Positions 7,871 to 17,494 are shown, counted from the first letter of the stretch. The stretch: 20,378 nucleotides of DNA from Bacteroidota bacterium (GCA_023251595.1 JAHEYM010000016.1:1-20378); one strand, 5' to 3'. Notes: generated from the sequence alone by a model not told the origin. Made by a program: numbers and translations.

Positions 7871-8185
7871 TTACGCCTGCGCTGTCGGTCCGCCGAAATT
7901 CAGCGGAATGCCGATCGATTCGGTTTGTTTGATGGTTCCATGCACAGATTCGAATTTCTGTATGTTGTCGGCAAGGGCTGCTAACAAACGCTTCGCGTGT
8001 TGAGGAGTCAGTAAAATTCTCGATTTTACTTTTGCCTTCGGAACACCCGGCATCACCTTCACAAAATCAATCACAAACTCCGAAGCAGAATGAGTGATTA
8101 TAGCAAGATTTGAATATATACCATCTGCTATATCTTCCGTCAGCTCTATATTTAATTGATTCGGATTTAATTTTTCGTCTTCCAT
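7871..8185 (-). CDS. DUF3467 family protein downstream of rpoC
   Basis: A 104-residue soluble protein matching the DUF3467 family, with the pattern LNIELTEDIADGIYSNLA, then SEFVIDF, GVPKAKVKSRILLTP and HAKRLLAAL. The function is not known to me. There is no signal peptide or membrane segment. I use the ATG at 8183-8185; a longer frame from 8212 would run into the rpoC spacer and lacks the conserved acidic start. It lies 36 bases after rpoC on the same strand with no terminator between, so it is probably the last gene of the polymerase operon. In Bacteroidota this gene is often found at this place, which hints at a link with transcription, but that is inference from position only. I see no intrinsic terminator after its stop; the convergent phospholipase gene ends 5 bases away. 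Confidence 0.85.
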   Translation of the reverse strand: MEDEKLNPNQLNIELTEDIADGIYSNLAIITHSASEFVIDFVKVMPGVPKAKVKSRILLTPQHAKRLLAALADNIQKFESVHGTIKQTESIGIPLNFGGPTAQA

Positions 8186-8221
8186 GTTTGTGAATGATTT
8201 ATACTTCAACAAATATACTTA

Positions 8222-11200
8222 TTACGCTCCTGCTTCAACTGATTCTGCTTTCTTGGAAGCCATGAGCAAGTCATATTCTTCCTGCGAACCTACAATCAGT
8301 TTTTCGTATTCGCGTAATCCTGTTCCTGCAGGAATGAGATGCCCTACAATTACATTTTCTTTCAATCCCGACAGATCATCCATCTTACCCGAAACGGCTG
8401 CTTCATTAAGCACTTTGGTGGTCTCCTGGAACGATGCAGCAGAAATCCAACTCTTTGTATGTAGAGATGCCTGCGTGATTCCCTGAAGCATCGGACTTGA
8501 TGTTGCGGGAATTGCATCGCGCGCTTCTACAAGTCTCAGATCTTTACGTTTCAACACTGAATTCTCATCACGTAATTTACGAAGTGTGATAATTTGTCCG
8601 GCTTTTAAGTTCGGAGAATCTCCGGGTTCAATCACAACTTTTTTATCGAATATCCAGTCGTTCTCTTCCATGAACTCGACTTTGTCGATCATATCCCTCT
8701 CAAGGAATCTTGAATCGCCCTGATCTTCGATAATCACTTTACGCATCATTTGACGAACGATCACTTCAAAGTGTTTGTCGTTGATCTTCACACCCTGCAA
8801 ACGATACACTTCCTGAATCTCATTCACAAGGTACTCCTGCACTTTGGCGGGACCTTTAATCGCCAGAATGTCAGAAGGAGTAACTGCTCCGTCTGAGAGC
8901 GGAATTCCTGCCTTCACGTAGTCGTTATCCTGAACCAGAATATGTTTCGCAAGTGGCACGAGATATTTTTTGATTTCACCTTCTCTTGAAGTAATGATAA
9001 TCTCTCTGTTACCACGCTTAATTCCACCATAAGCAACTTCTCCATCGATCTCGGAAACAACCGCAGGATTGGAAGGATTTCTTGCTTCGAAAAGCTCTGT
9101 TACCCTTGGTAATCCACCAGTGATATCACCTGTTTTACCTGTTGTTCTCGGGATTTTTACAAACACTTCACCCGCAACAATCGGCGAATGATTATTTGCA
9201 ACAATGTGTGCCCCTACAGGAATGTTGTATGATTTCAGCAAGTCTCCGCCTTTTCTTGTAAGAATTCTGATTACAGGATTCTTCGTTTTATCACGGCTGT
9301 CGATAATCACTTTTTCTTTGTAACCCGTTTGCTCATCCGATTCTTCACGGAAAGTAACACCTTCTTCAACGTGTTCAAACTCAACAACACCGGCAAATTC
9401 AGAAATAATTACCGCGTTATATGGATCCCATGAACAGATCGCTTTTCCTTTTTCTACACGCTCGCCGTTCTTCACATAAAGCATCGCTCCGTAAGGAATA
9501 TTGCTGCTTGTGAGAATAGTCTGTGTAGCCTCGTTGATGATCCGGAATTCTCCTGATCGTCCGAGAACCACATCATGTGTTTCTTCTGTATCGCCTGTTT
9601 TACGGCTCACTGTTTTGATTTCTTCCAACTCAACAATACCTTCGTGTTTAGCGAAGATGGCACTCTCTGAAACCGCCTTACTCGCGATACCACCGACGTG
9701 GAATGTACGGAGTGTAAGCTGTGTTCCCGGCTCACCGATCGACTGCGCAGCAATAACACCGGCAGCTTCACCCTTCTGAACCATTCTTCCTGTTGAAAGA
9801 TTACGACCGTAACATTTCGCACAAACACCTCGCTTACTTTCGCAGGTTAACACCGAACGGATTTCAACAGACTCGAGCGACGAATCGCGGATAAGTCCTG
9901 CAATTTCTTCTGTGATCTCACCTCCCGATTCAACGATGAGGTTTGTGGTTAAAGGATCATGAACATCATGTAATGAAACACGACCTAAAACCCTGTCATA
10001 TAATGATTCGACAACTTCTTCCTGATTTTTCAGTGCTGTAGCAGAGAGACCGCGAAGTGTTCCGCAATCGTCTTCGTTGATAATAACATCTTGTGCCACA
10101 TCAACCAAACGACGGGTGAGATAACCCGCATCGGCAGTTTTAAGCGCTGTATCGGCAAGACCTTTACGCGCACCGTGTGTGGAGATAAAATATTCGAGAA
10201 TCGATAACCCTTCCTTGAAATTCGAAAGAATCGGATTCTCAATAATTTCACCACCGATCGCACCTGATTTCTGCGGACGAGCCATCAAACCTCTCATACC
10301 GCTAAGCTGCCGAATCTGTTCTTTAGAACCCCTCGCACCACTATCGAGCATCATGAAAATACTGTTGAAGCCCTGTTTGTCGGCGGCGAGTTGAATCATC
10401 AACGTCTCAGAAAGACGTGAGTTTGTATGTTGCCAGATATCGATGATCTGATTATATCTTTCATTTTTTGTGATGAAACCATTGTTGTAAGTGGACATAA
10501 CTTCTTCCACTTCTGCTTGTGCCTTTTTGACGAGAATTTCTTTTTCTTTCGGAACTTTTACATCGGCGAGGTTGAAAGAAAGTCCGCCTTTGAAGGCATG
10601 ACTGAAACCAAGGTTCTTAATGTCATCGAGGAACTGTGCCGTACGGGCGATGCCTGTTACTTTCAGCACTTCCATAATGATATCACGTAGTGACTTTTTG
10701 GTCAGCGCTTCATTCACAAATCCCATGGCACGTGGCACGACTTCATTGAACAAAACGCGACCTACCGTACTGCTTATGAGTTTGTTCGTGATTTCACCTT
10801 TATCTCTGACATTTGCTTTTACTTTAATCCAGGCATGCATGTCGACTTTACCCTCATTGTAAGCGACGATCACCTCTTCCGCAGAATAGAAAACAAGACC
10901 TTCACCCTTCATCTTCTGAACTTCATCCGAAACTCTTCCTTTGGTCAGATAGTACAGACCCAAGACCATATCCTGAGAAGGAATAGTGATAGGCGAACCG
11001 TTGGCCGGATTGAGAATGTTATGTGACGCAAGCATTAACAATTGTGCTTCAAGAACCGCTGCATGACCGAGTGGCACGTGAACCGCCATCTGATCACCGT
11101 CGAAGTCGGCGTTGAAAGCCGTACAAACGAGCGGGTGAAGTTGAATCGCTTTACCTTCGATCAATTTTGGTTGAAACGCCTGAATACCAAGACGGTGAAG

Positions 11201-12526
11201 TGTTGGAGCTCTGTTGAGAAGAACCGGATGTCCTTTCAATACATTTTCGAGAATATCCCAAACGATAGGATCTTTTCTCTCTACAATTTTCTTTGCTGAT
11301 TTAACAGTCTTCACCACACCACGTTCCATCATTTTACGGATGATAAATGGCTTGAAAAGCTCTGCTGCCATATCTTTCGGCAGACCGCATTCGTGGAGTT
11401 TCAATTCCGGTCCGACGACAATTACAGAACGAGCTGAATAATCGACACGTTTACCAAGCAGATTCTGACGGAAACGACCTTGTTTACCTTTCAAACTGTC
11501 GGAGAGTGATTTCAGTGCGCGATTGCTTTCAGTTTTCACTGCGTTCACTTTACGTGAATTGTCGAAGAGACTATCTACAGACTCCTGTAGCATCCTTTTT
11601 TCATTACGAAGGATAACATCAGGAGCTTTAATTTCAATCAATCTTTTTAAACGATTGTTACGAATGATTACGCGACGATAAAGATCGTTCAAATCGGATG
11701 TGGCGAAACGACCACCATCAAGCGGAACCAACGGACGTAATTCAGGCGGAATAACAGGAACAACTTTAATAATCATCCATTCCGGTTTGTTCTCAATCCG
11801 CTGTTGAGCATTTCTGAAACCTTCAACCACCTGAAGTCTTTTCAGCGCTTCATTTTTTCTCTGTTGTGAGGTTTCGGTGTTTGCCTGATGACGGAGTTGA
11901 TAGGATAATTCATCCAATTTCAAACGTCCGAGGAGATCGTACAATGCTTCGGCGCCCATTTTAGCGACGAATTTATTGGGATCTGTATCATCGAGATGTT
12001 GGTTATCTTTCGGAAGTGTATCCAGAACATTCAGCCATTCTTCTTCGGTCAGGAAATCGAGATATTTAATTCCATCTTTTTCCTTCACGCCGGGTTGAAT
12101 AACGACATAACGTTCGTAGTAAATAATGAGATCCAGTTTCTTGGAAGGAAGCCCAAGTAAATAACCGATCTTGTTCGGGAGTGATCTGAAATACCAGATA
12201 TGTGCCACCGGAACGACGAGTTGGATATGACCCATTCTCTCGCGACGAACTTTTTTCTCGGTAACTTCAACACCGCAACGATCGCAGACGATTCCTTTGT
12301 AACGAATCCTTTTATATTTTCCGCAATGACATTCCCAGTCTTTCACCGGTCCGAAAATCCGCTCGCAGAAGAGTCCATCCCGCTCCGGTTTGTACGTCCG
12401 GTAATTAATGGTTTCGGGTTTCAGAACTTCTCCGCTGGAATGTTCCAGAATATATTCCGGTGAGGCCAGACTGATGGTAATTTTAGTGAAATTGCTTTTT
12501 AGCTTTATTTCCTTTTTGATAGCCAT
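8222..12526 (-). CDS. rpoC: DNA-directed RNA polymerase subunit beta'
   Basis: Complete beta' subunit, 1434 residues, close to the usual 1400-1430. The zinc-binding site 1 near the start uses Cys66, Cys68, Cys81 and Cys84 (CHCG...CDRCG). The catalytic loop NADFDGDQ is at 472-479, with the three Mg-binding aspartates at 474, 476 and 478. The bridge helix lies around 734-812 (through GGEI, THGARKGLADTALKTADAGYLTRRL), the second zinc site uses Cys821, Cys895, Cys902 and Cys905, and the trigger loop is around 922-945 (GVIAAQSIGEPGTQLTLRTFH). The active centre is therefore intact. The ATG at 12524-12526 follows an AGAGGA Shine-Dalgarno-like sequence, stronger than most in this window. The gene is 60 bases after rpoB in the same operon. 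Together with RpoB it forms the cleft of the core enzyme. Confidence 0.99.
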   Translation of the reverse strand: MAIKKEIKLKSNFTKITISLASPEYILEHSSGEVLKPETINYRTYKPERDGLFCERIFGPVKDWECHCGKYKRIRYKGIVCDRCGVEVTEKKVRRERMGHIQLVVPVAHIWYFRSLPNKIGYLLGLPSKKLDLIIYYERYVVIQPGVKEKDGIKYLDFLTEEEWLNVLDTLPKDNQHLDDTDPNKFVAKMGAEALYDLLGRLKLDELSYQLRHQANTETSQQRKNEALKRLQVVEGFRNAQQRIENKPEWMIIKVVPVIPPELRPLVPLDGGRFATSDLNDLYRRVIIRNNRLKRLIEIKAPDVILRNEKRMLQESVDSLFDNSRKVNAVKTESNRALKSLSDSLKGKQGRFRQNLLGKRVDYSARSVIVVGPELKLHECGLPKDMAAELFKPFIIRKMMERGVVKTVKSAKKIVERKDPIVWDILENVLKGHPVLLNRAPTLHRLGIQAFQPKLIEGKAIQLHPLVCTAFNADFDGDQMAVHVPLGHAAVLEAQLLMLASHNILNPANGSPITIPSQDMVLGLYYLTKGRVSDEVQKMKGEGLVFYSAEEVIVAYNEGKVDMHAWIKVKANVRDKGEITNKLISSTVGRVLFNEVVPRAMGFVNEALTKKSLRDIIMEVLKVTGIARTAQFLDDIKNLGFSHAFKGGLSFNLADVKVPKEKEILVKKAQAEVEEVMSTYNNGFITKNERYNQIIDIWQHTNSRLSETLMIQLAADKQGFNSIFMMLDSGARGSKEQIRQLSGMRGLMARPQKSGAIGGEIIENPILSNFKEGLSILEYFISTHGARKGLADTALKTADAGYLTRRLVDVAQDVIINEDDCGTLRGLSATALKNQEEVVESLYDRVLGRVSLHDVHDPLTTNLIVESGGEITEEIAGLIRDSSLESVEIRSVLTCESKRGVCAKCYGRNLSTGRMVQKGEAAGVIAAQSIGEPGTQLTLRTFHVGGIASKAVSESAIFAKHEGIVELEEIKTVSRKTGDTEETHDVVLGRSGEFRIINEATQTILTSSNIPYGAMLYVKNGERVEKGKAICSWDPYNAVIISEFAGVVEFEHVEEGVTFREESDEQTGYKEKVIIDSRDKTKNPVIRILTRKGGDLLKSYNIPVGAHIVANNHSPIVAGEVFVKIPRTTGKTGDITGGLPRVTELFEARNPSNPAVVSEIDGEVAYGGIKRGNREIIITSREGEIKKYLVPLAKHILVQDNDYVKAGIPLSDGAVTPSDILAIKGPAKVQEYLVNEIQEVYRLQGVKINDKHFEVIVRQMMRKVIIEDQGDSRFLERDMIDKVEFMEENDWIFDKKVVIEPGDSPNLKAGQIITLRKLRDENSVLKRKDLRLVEARDAIPATSSPMLQGITQASLHTKSWISAASFQETTKVLNEAAVSGKMDDLSGLKENVIVGHLIPAGTGLREYEKLIVGSQEEYDLLMASKKAESVEAGA

Positions 12527-12532
12527 TGGAAT

Positions 12533-12541
12533 TTTCCTCTT
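12533..12541 (-). promoter_or_regulatory. Shine-Dalgarno-like site before rpoC
   Basis: On the - strand, AAGAGGAAA stands about 6 bases before the rpoC ATG. Purine-rich sites of this quality are uncommon before the other genes here, as expected for Bacteroidota, which rely little on Shine-Dalgarno pairing. Confidence 0.5.
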
Positions 12542-12586
12542 TATTTATATATATTAATTAATTTTATAAACTCAACTGATAAATAA

Positions 12587-15500
12587 TTAGTCAAGCGTGA
12601 TTTTGAGACCCAGTCCTCTCAACTCATGGAGTAACACGAGGAATGATTCCGGAATTCCGGGTACAGGTAAATTATCGCCTTTCGAAATCGCTTCATACGT
12701 TTTCGCTCTTCCGGCAACATCATCCGATTTCACAGTAAGTAATTCCTGCAGAATATTCGCAGCACCGAATGCCTCGAGTGCCCAAACCTCCATTTCACCA
12801 AACCTTTGACCACCAAACTGTGCTTTACCACCGAGCGGCTGCTGTGTAATCAATGAATATGGTCCGATTGAACGTGCGTGCATTTTATCATCAACCATGT
12901 GTCCGAGTTTCAGCATGTAGATAACACCAACTGTTGCCGGCTGATCGAAACGGAGACCGGTTCCACCATCGGTTAAGTAAGTACTTCCAAAACCGGGGAG
13001 ACCCGCTTTTTTAACATAGTCATCAATTTGTTCAACAGTAGCACCATCGAAGATCGGAGAAGCGAATTTGAGTCCCAGTTTCATGCCTGCCCATCCAAGA
13101 ACGGTCTCATAAATCTGACCGAGGTTCATCCTTGAAGGTACACCAAGCGGATTCAAAACAACATCCACCACCGTACCGTCTTCGAGGAATGGCATATCTT
13201 CGTCACGTACAATTCTTGCAACAATACCTTTGTTACCATGACGTCCAGCCATTTTATCGCCGACAGTGAGTTTTCTCTTTTTAGCGATATAGACTTTTGC
13301 AAGCTGAACAATTCCGGCAGGTAATTCATCACCAACAGTCAAAGCAAACTTTTTACGTTTGTGTTTTCCAATCAGGTCATTATTCTTGATCGAATAGTTA
13401 TGAAGCAGAATTTTGATCTGATCATTTTTGTCTTTATCTGTAGTCCATTTCGCCGGATTGATATTTTTGTAATCAATTTCAGCTAAAAGTTTATGGGTGA
13501 ATTTAGCTCCCTTCGGAACAATCGATTCTTTGAAAACATTATTCACTCCCTGTGAAGAACGACCGCCAACGATTTCGAATAATTTTTCAACCAAAATCGC
13601 TTTCAGTTCACCAACATTTTTGTTATGCTCTTCTTCAAGTTTTGTGAGAACAAGTTTTTCTTCGCTCTTCTGAGCTTTATCTTTATTTGCTCTTGAGAAC
13701 AGTTTTTTATCGATTACAATTCCTTTTACTGAAGGAGGAACTCTGAGCGAAGCATCTTTCACATCGCCGGCTTTATCACCGAAAATTGCACGCAGAAGTT
13801 TTTCTTCCGGTGAAGGATCAGTTTCCCCTTTCGGAGTGATTTTTCCAATGAGAATATCACCTTCTTTTACTTCGGCACCGATACGGATGAGTCCGTTTTC
13901 ATCGAGATCTTTTGTTGCTTCCTCGCTGACGTTTGGGATATCTGCAGTGAGCTCTTCAAGTCCTCGTTTGGTATCACGAACTTCGAGACTGTATTGGTCT
14001 ATATGTATAGATGTGAAAATATCTTCACGTGCTACTCTTTCCGAGATCACGATAGCATCCTCGAAATTGTAACCTTTCCATGGCATGAACGCAACTTTGA
14101 GATTCTGTCCCAACGCTAGTTCACCACTTTGTGTGGCATATCCTTCACAAAGCACCTGACCTGATTTTACCTTCTCGCCTTTGCTGACGATTGGCTTCAG
14201 GTTCATACATGTACTCTGATTGGTTTTTTGGAATTTCGTGAGACGATAGGTCTTCACATCCTCATCAAAACTAACAAGTTTTTCGTCTGAAGTTCTGGTA
14301 TATCGGATGGTGATTTCATTCGCGTCCACGTATTCAACAACACCATCGCCTTCCGCATTGATGAGTACACGACTGTCGCGGGCAACTGTTGCCTCGAGAC
14401 CTGTACCAACAATCGGAGCAGATGGTTTTAACAGCGGAACTGCCTGACGTTGCATGTTCGATCCCATCAACGCTCTGTTTGCATCATCATGTTCGAGGAA
14501 AGGGATGAGTGAAGCAGCGATTGAAGCGATCTGATTTGGCGCAACGTCCATGAGGTGGAGTTGTTCGGGTGAAGTAATGGGGAAGTCACCTTCAAATCTC
14601 GCTTTTACACGAGAGTCAGTGAAATTCCCTTTATCGTCGATCATCGCGTTTGCCTGTGCGATAACCTTTGTATCTTCTTCCTCAGCAGTGAGATATATTA
14701 CATCTTTATCGACGTCTACTTTCCCATCAGTGACGGTACGGTAAGGCGTTTCGATGAAGCCGAGATTATTAATTTTTGCATAGACACAGAGGGAAGAGAT
14801 AAGTCCGATATTCGGTCCCTCAGGAGTTTCAATCGTACAGAGTCTTCCATAGTGTGTATAATGAACGTCACGTACCTCAAAACCTGCACGTTCACGAGAG
14901 AGACCACCCGGCCCGAGTGCCGAAAGTCTTCGCTTATGTGTAATTTCCGCGAGTGGATTTGTTTGATCCATAAACTGAGACAATTGGTTTGTCCCAAAGA
15001 ATGAATTGATTACCGAAGAAAGCGTTTTCGCATTGATCAGATCGGCTGGTGTAAACACCTCGTTATCGCGAACATTCATACGCTCGCGGATGGTACGTGC
15101 CATACGTGCAAGTCCAACGCCGAACTGTGCGAAAAGCTGTTCACCAACAGTTCTAACCCTTCTGTTACTCAAGTGATCGATATCATCGACCTCTGCTTTT
15201 GAATTGATGAGGTTGATAAGATATTTGATGATCGAAATGATATCCTGTTTTGTGAGAACCTTTGTTTCAGGAGAGATATCGAGATTCAGTTTCTTGTTGA
15301 TACGATAGCGACCAACTTCACCCAAATCATATCTCTTATCGCTGAAGAAGAGTTTGTCGATAATACCTCTTGCTGTTTCTTCATCGGGTGGTTCAGCATT
15401 CCGGAGTTGACGATAGATATGTTCTACCGCTTCTTTTTCGGTGTTTGATGTATCTTTTTGGAGAGTGTTGAAGATGATTGCATAGTCGGCAGTGTTCAGT

Positions 15501-16399
15501 TCCTGTTTGTGAAGGATGACTGTTTTAACGCCGGCATCAACGATCATATCGATGTGTTCATCCTGAAGGATGGTTTCTCTTTCGAGAATGATTTCATTCC
15601 GTGATATAGACACCATTTCACCGGTATCTTCATCCACGAAATCCTCAAGCCATGTTCTGAGAACACGAGCAGCAAGTTTGCGTCCGCAAGCTTTTTTGAG
15701 TGCGGTTTTGCTCACTTTCAATTCCTCGGCGAGACCGAAGATGTCGAGAATATCTTTATCTGTTTGAAAACCGATAGCACGTAAAAGTGTCGTAACCGGA
15801 AATTTTTTCTTTCTGTCGATGTAAGCGTACATGACATTGTTGATGTCTGTAGCGAATTCCATCCATGACCCTTTAAAAGGGATCACCCTTGCGGAATATA
15901 ATTTCGTACCGTTTGCGTGTCGGCTCATTCCGAAAAACACACCCGGCGATCTATGCAACTGAGACACAACGACACGCTCTGCTCCATTGATGATGAATGT
16001 TCCTTTTGGGGTCATGTAAGGAATGGTCCCTAGATAAACATCCTGAACAATGGTTTCGAAATCTTCGTGTTCGGGGTCTGTGCAATAGAGTTTCAGTTTC
16101 GCCTTGAGAGGTACGCTGAAAGTCAGACCACGCTCAATACATTCCTCGATAGCGTATCGGGGAGGATCGATGAAGTAATCCAGAAATTCAAGAACGAAAT
16201 TATTCCGGCTATCACTGATTGGGAAGTTTTCGCTGAATACCCGGAAGAGACCTTCCTTACTTCTATTGTCAGAAGTGGTTTCAAGCTGAAAAAAATCCTT
16301 AAAGGACTTCAACTGAACATCCAGGAAATCGGGATAGTCAATCGGTCGTTTGCTCGAAGCAAAACTTACTCTTTTGTTGTATGGTGTCAAGTTAGCCAC
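12587..16399 (-). CDS. rpoB: DNA-directed RNA polymerase subunit beta
   Basis: Complete beta subunit, 1270 residues, typical for Bacteroidota and somewhat shorter than the 1342 of E. coli. The rifampicin-binding cluster is at about 469-500 (GTNQLSQFMDQTNPL through ALGPGGL). The residues equivalent to E. coli D516, H526 and S531 (here D478, H488, S493) are the sensitive type. GRLCTIETPEGPNIGLI and GDKMAGRHGNKG, the conserved active-site-facing segments, are both present, and the C-terminus ends LRGLGLKITLD. The start codon is GTG (16397-16399). Going upstream in frame there is only an ATT before a TAA at 16430-16432, so no ATG start is possible near the conserved N-terminus. It follows rplL by 134 bases containing several stem-loops and precedes rpoC by 60 bases. 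Confidence 0.98.
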   Translation of the reverse strand: MANLTPYNKRVSFASSKRPIDYPDFLDVQLKSFKDFFQLETTSDNRSKEGLFRVFSENFPISDSRNNFVLEFLDYFIDPPRYAIEECIERGLTFSVPLKAKLKLYCTDPEHEDFETIVQDVYLGTIPYMTPKGTFIINGAERVVVSQLHRSPGVFFGMSRHANGTKLYSARVIPFKGSWMEFATDINNVMYAYIDRKKKFPVTTLLRAIGFQTDKDILDIFGLAEELKVSKTALKKACGRKLAARVLRTWLEDFVDEDTGEMVSISRNEIILERETILQDEHIDMIVDAGVKTVILHKQELNTADYAIIFNTLQKDTSNTEKEAVEHIYRQLRNAEPPDEETARGIIDKLFFSDKRYDLGEVGRYRINKKLNLDISPETKVLTKQDIISIIKYLINLINSKAEVDDIDHLSNRRVRTVGEQLFAQFGVGLARMARTIRERMNVRDNEVFTPADLINAKTLSSVINSFFGTNQLSQFMDQTNPLAEITHKRRLSALGPGGLSRERAGFEVRDVHYTHYGRLCTIETPEGPNIGLISSLCVYAKINNLGFIETPYRTVTDGKVDVDKDVIYLTAEEEDTKVIAQANAMIDDKGNFTDSRVKARFEGDFPITSPEQLHLMDVAPNQIASIAASLIPFLEHDDANRALMGSNMQRQAVPLLKPSAPIVGTGLEATVARDSRVLINAEGDGVVEYVDANEITIRYTRTSDEKLVSFDEDVKTYRLTKFQKTNQSTCMNLKPIVSKGEKVKSGQVLCEGYATQSGELALGQNLKVAFMPWKGYNFEDAIVISERVAREDIFTSIHIDQYSLEVRDTKRGLEELTADIPNVSEEATKDLDENGLIRIGAEVKEGDILIGKITPKGETDPSPEEKLLRAIFGDKAGDVKDASLRVPPSVKGIVIDKKLFSRANKDKAQKSEEKLVLTKLEEEHNKNVGELKAILVEKLFEIVGGRSSQGVNNVFKESIVPKGAKFTHKLLAEIDYKNINPAKWTTDKDKNDQIKILLHNYSIKNNDLIGKHKRKKFALTVGDELPAGIVQLAKVYIAKKRKLTVGDKMAGRHGNKGIVARIVRDEDMPFLEDGTVVDVVLNPLGVPSRMNLGQIYETVLGWAGMKLGLKFASPIFDGATVEQIDDYVKKAGLPGFGSTYLTDGGTGLRFDQPATVGVIYMLKLGHMVDDKMHARSIGPYSLITQQPLGGKAQFGGQRFGEMEVWALEAFGAANILQELLTVKSDDVAGRAKTYEAISKGDNLPVPGIPESFLVLLHELRGLGLKITLD

Positions 16400-16432
16400 T
16401 GGTTGACGGATTTGAGATGGAATGAATGTTTA

Positions 16433-16457
16433 ATAAAACAAGCGTTTCAGGCGCTTG
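16433..16457 (-). terminator. Weak terminator-like hairpin in rplL-rpoB spacer
   Basis: On the - strand a 6-bp stem CAAGCG/CGCTTG with a 7-base loop is followed by TTTTATT. It is short, so at most a partial terminator. It lies about 35 bases before the rpoB start, where an attenuator would reduce polymerase expression relative to the ribosomal proteins. Confidence 0.4.
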
Positions 16458-16477
16458 CACAAAACAGGTAAAGACCA

Positions 16478-16518
16478 TCCCGTCTCGACTGAGTCGAGAC
16501 GGGACAGTCTAATGTCCC
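16478..16518 (-). promoter_or_regulatory. Two overlapping stem-loops between rplL and rpoB
   Basis: In transcription order the first hairpin pairs GGGACA with TGTCCC (16501-16506/16513-16518, loop of 6). The second is a perfect 12-bp stem, TCCCGTCTCGAC with GTCGAGACGGGA (16478-16489/16493-16504), with a 3-base loop. The two share bases 16501-16504, so they cannot both form fully. The second is long and uninterrupted enough to be an RNase III substrate; in E. coli the rplL-rpoB gap also holds an attenuator and an RNase III site. A role here is inferred, and the palindrome may also be a copy of a dispersed repeat. Confidence 0.6.
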
Positions 16519-16533
16519 GAGCTATGTAAGTTC

Positions 16534-16914
16534 TTACTTAACTTCAACCTCGGCTCCTGCTTCTTCCAACTGAGCTTTAACAGAGTTCGCTTCTTCTTTA
16601 GAAACACCTTCTTTAACAGCTTTTGGTGCAGCATCGACCAATTCTTTAGCTTCCTTCAGTCCGAGTCCTGTGATTTCTTTCACAAGTTTCACAACGCCCA
16701 ATTTAGCGGCACCGGCTGATTTCAGAACCACATCGAATGTAGTTTTTTCTGCAGGAGCAGCAGCTTCAGCACCACCTCCACCACCGGGAGCAGCAACAGC
16801 AGCAGCAGCAGCAGGCTCAATGCCATACTCGTCTTTAAGGATTTTTGCTAATTCGTTTACTTCTTTCACAGTCAGGTTTACTAACTGATCTGCGAATGTT
16901 TTTAAATCTGCCAT
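16534..16914 (-). CDS. rplL: 50S ribosomal protein L7/L12
   Basis: Complete 126-residue stalk protein (family norm 120-130). The N-terminal dimerisation and L10-binding part is residues 1-33. The flexible hinge at 34-57 is made of Ala, Gly, Pro and a few acidic residues and includes five glycines in a row. The globular C-terminal domain (58-126) starts TTFDVVL and contains the factor-binding surface KLGVVKLVKEITGLGLKEAKELVD, which contacts EF-Tu and EF-G. Several dimers sit on L10 and recruit translation factors. The gene is 56 bases after rplJ, as in the conserved L10-L12 pair. Confidence 0.98.
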   Translation of the reverse strand: MADLKTFADQLVNLTVKEVNELAKILKDEYGIEPAAAAAVAAPGGGGGAEAAAPAEKTTFDVVLKSAGAAKLGVVKLVKEITGLGLKEAKELVDAAPKAVKEGVSKEEANSVKAQLEEAGAEVEVK

Positions 16915-16970
16915 TTTGTTTGTTGATATTGATTAATAGTTTAATTTATACATTTGATGTGGAAGCCTTA

Positions 16971-17492
16971 TTATGATTTTCTTTCTTCGAGGGTTTTGAG
17001 AATTCCTGCGAGTTTATTTCCACCCGATTGAAGGGCGCCGATAACATTCTTAGCAGGCGATTGAAGAAGACCAATGATTTCACCGATTAGTTCGTGTTTC
17101 GATTTCAGTTTTGAAAGCGTATCAACCTGCGAATCGCCGATAAATACAGCGGTGTCGATCCAGGCACCTTTCAGAATCGGTTTGTCGTTCGTTTTACGGA
17201 ATTCTTTGATCAGCTTTGCAGGAACATTTCCAATTTCACAAAACATAATCGCAGAAGAACCTTTGAGAATGCCGACTAATTGTTCGTCTGATTTTCCGCA
17301 TCTTTCGAGCGCTTTTTGAATGAGAGAATTTTTCGCTACACGAAGCTGAACGTTTTTAGAGAAACAGAGTCTGCGAAGATTGTTGGTCTTTTCAACCGTC
17401 AGTGTACCGATGTCGGTGATATAGAAATTGTTGACAGCAGTTAAGCTGGCAGCCAATTCGTTGATAATAGTATCTTTATCTTCTTTTTTCAT
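16971..17492 (-). CDS. rplJ: 50S ribosomal protein L10
   Basis: A 173-residue stalk-base protein. The ATG at 17490-17492 (MKKEDKD) is preferred to the TTG two codons upstream. The N-terminal globular part (1-130) binds 23S rRNA next to L11; it contains LRVAKNSLIQKAL and the GSSAIMF strand. The C-terminal helix (134-173, hydrophobic and Ala/Gly-rich) carries the L7/L12 dimers. Only two bases separate its ATG from the rplA stop, so there is no room for the separate L10-binding leader known upstream of rplJ in E. coli. Any such control site would have to lie inside the end of rplA. Confidence 0.97.
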   Translation of the reverse strand: MKKEDKDTIINELAASLTAVNNFYITDIGTLTVEKTNNLRRLCFSKNVQLRVAKNSLIQKALERCGKSDEQLVGILKGSSAIMFCEIGNVPAKLIKEFRKTNDKPILKGAWIDTAVFIGDSQVDTLSKLKSKHELIGEIIGLLQSPAKNVIGALQSGGNKLAGILKTLEERKS

Positions 17493-17494
17493 GA

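Noticed and set aside
13990..15200. Rifampicin-resistance change in rpoB
   Set aside because: The resistance-determining cluster has the sensitive residues at the usual positions (D478, H488, S493).
16067..16471. 134-codon + strand frame across the rpoB start and spacer
   Set aside because: It runs antisense to conserved rpoB codons and through the spacer hairpins; the protein has no recognisable features.
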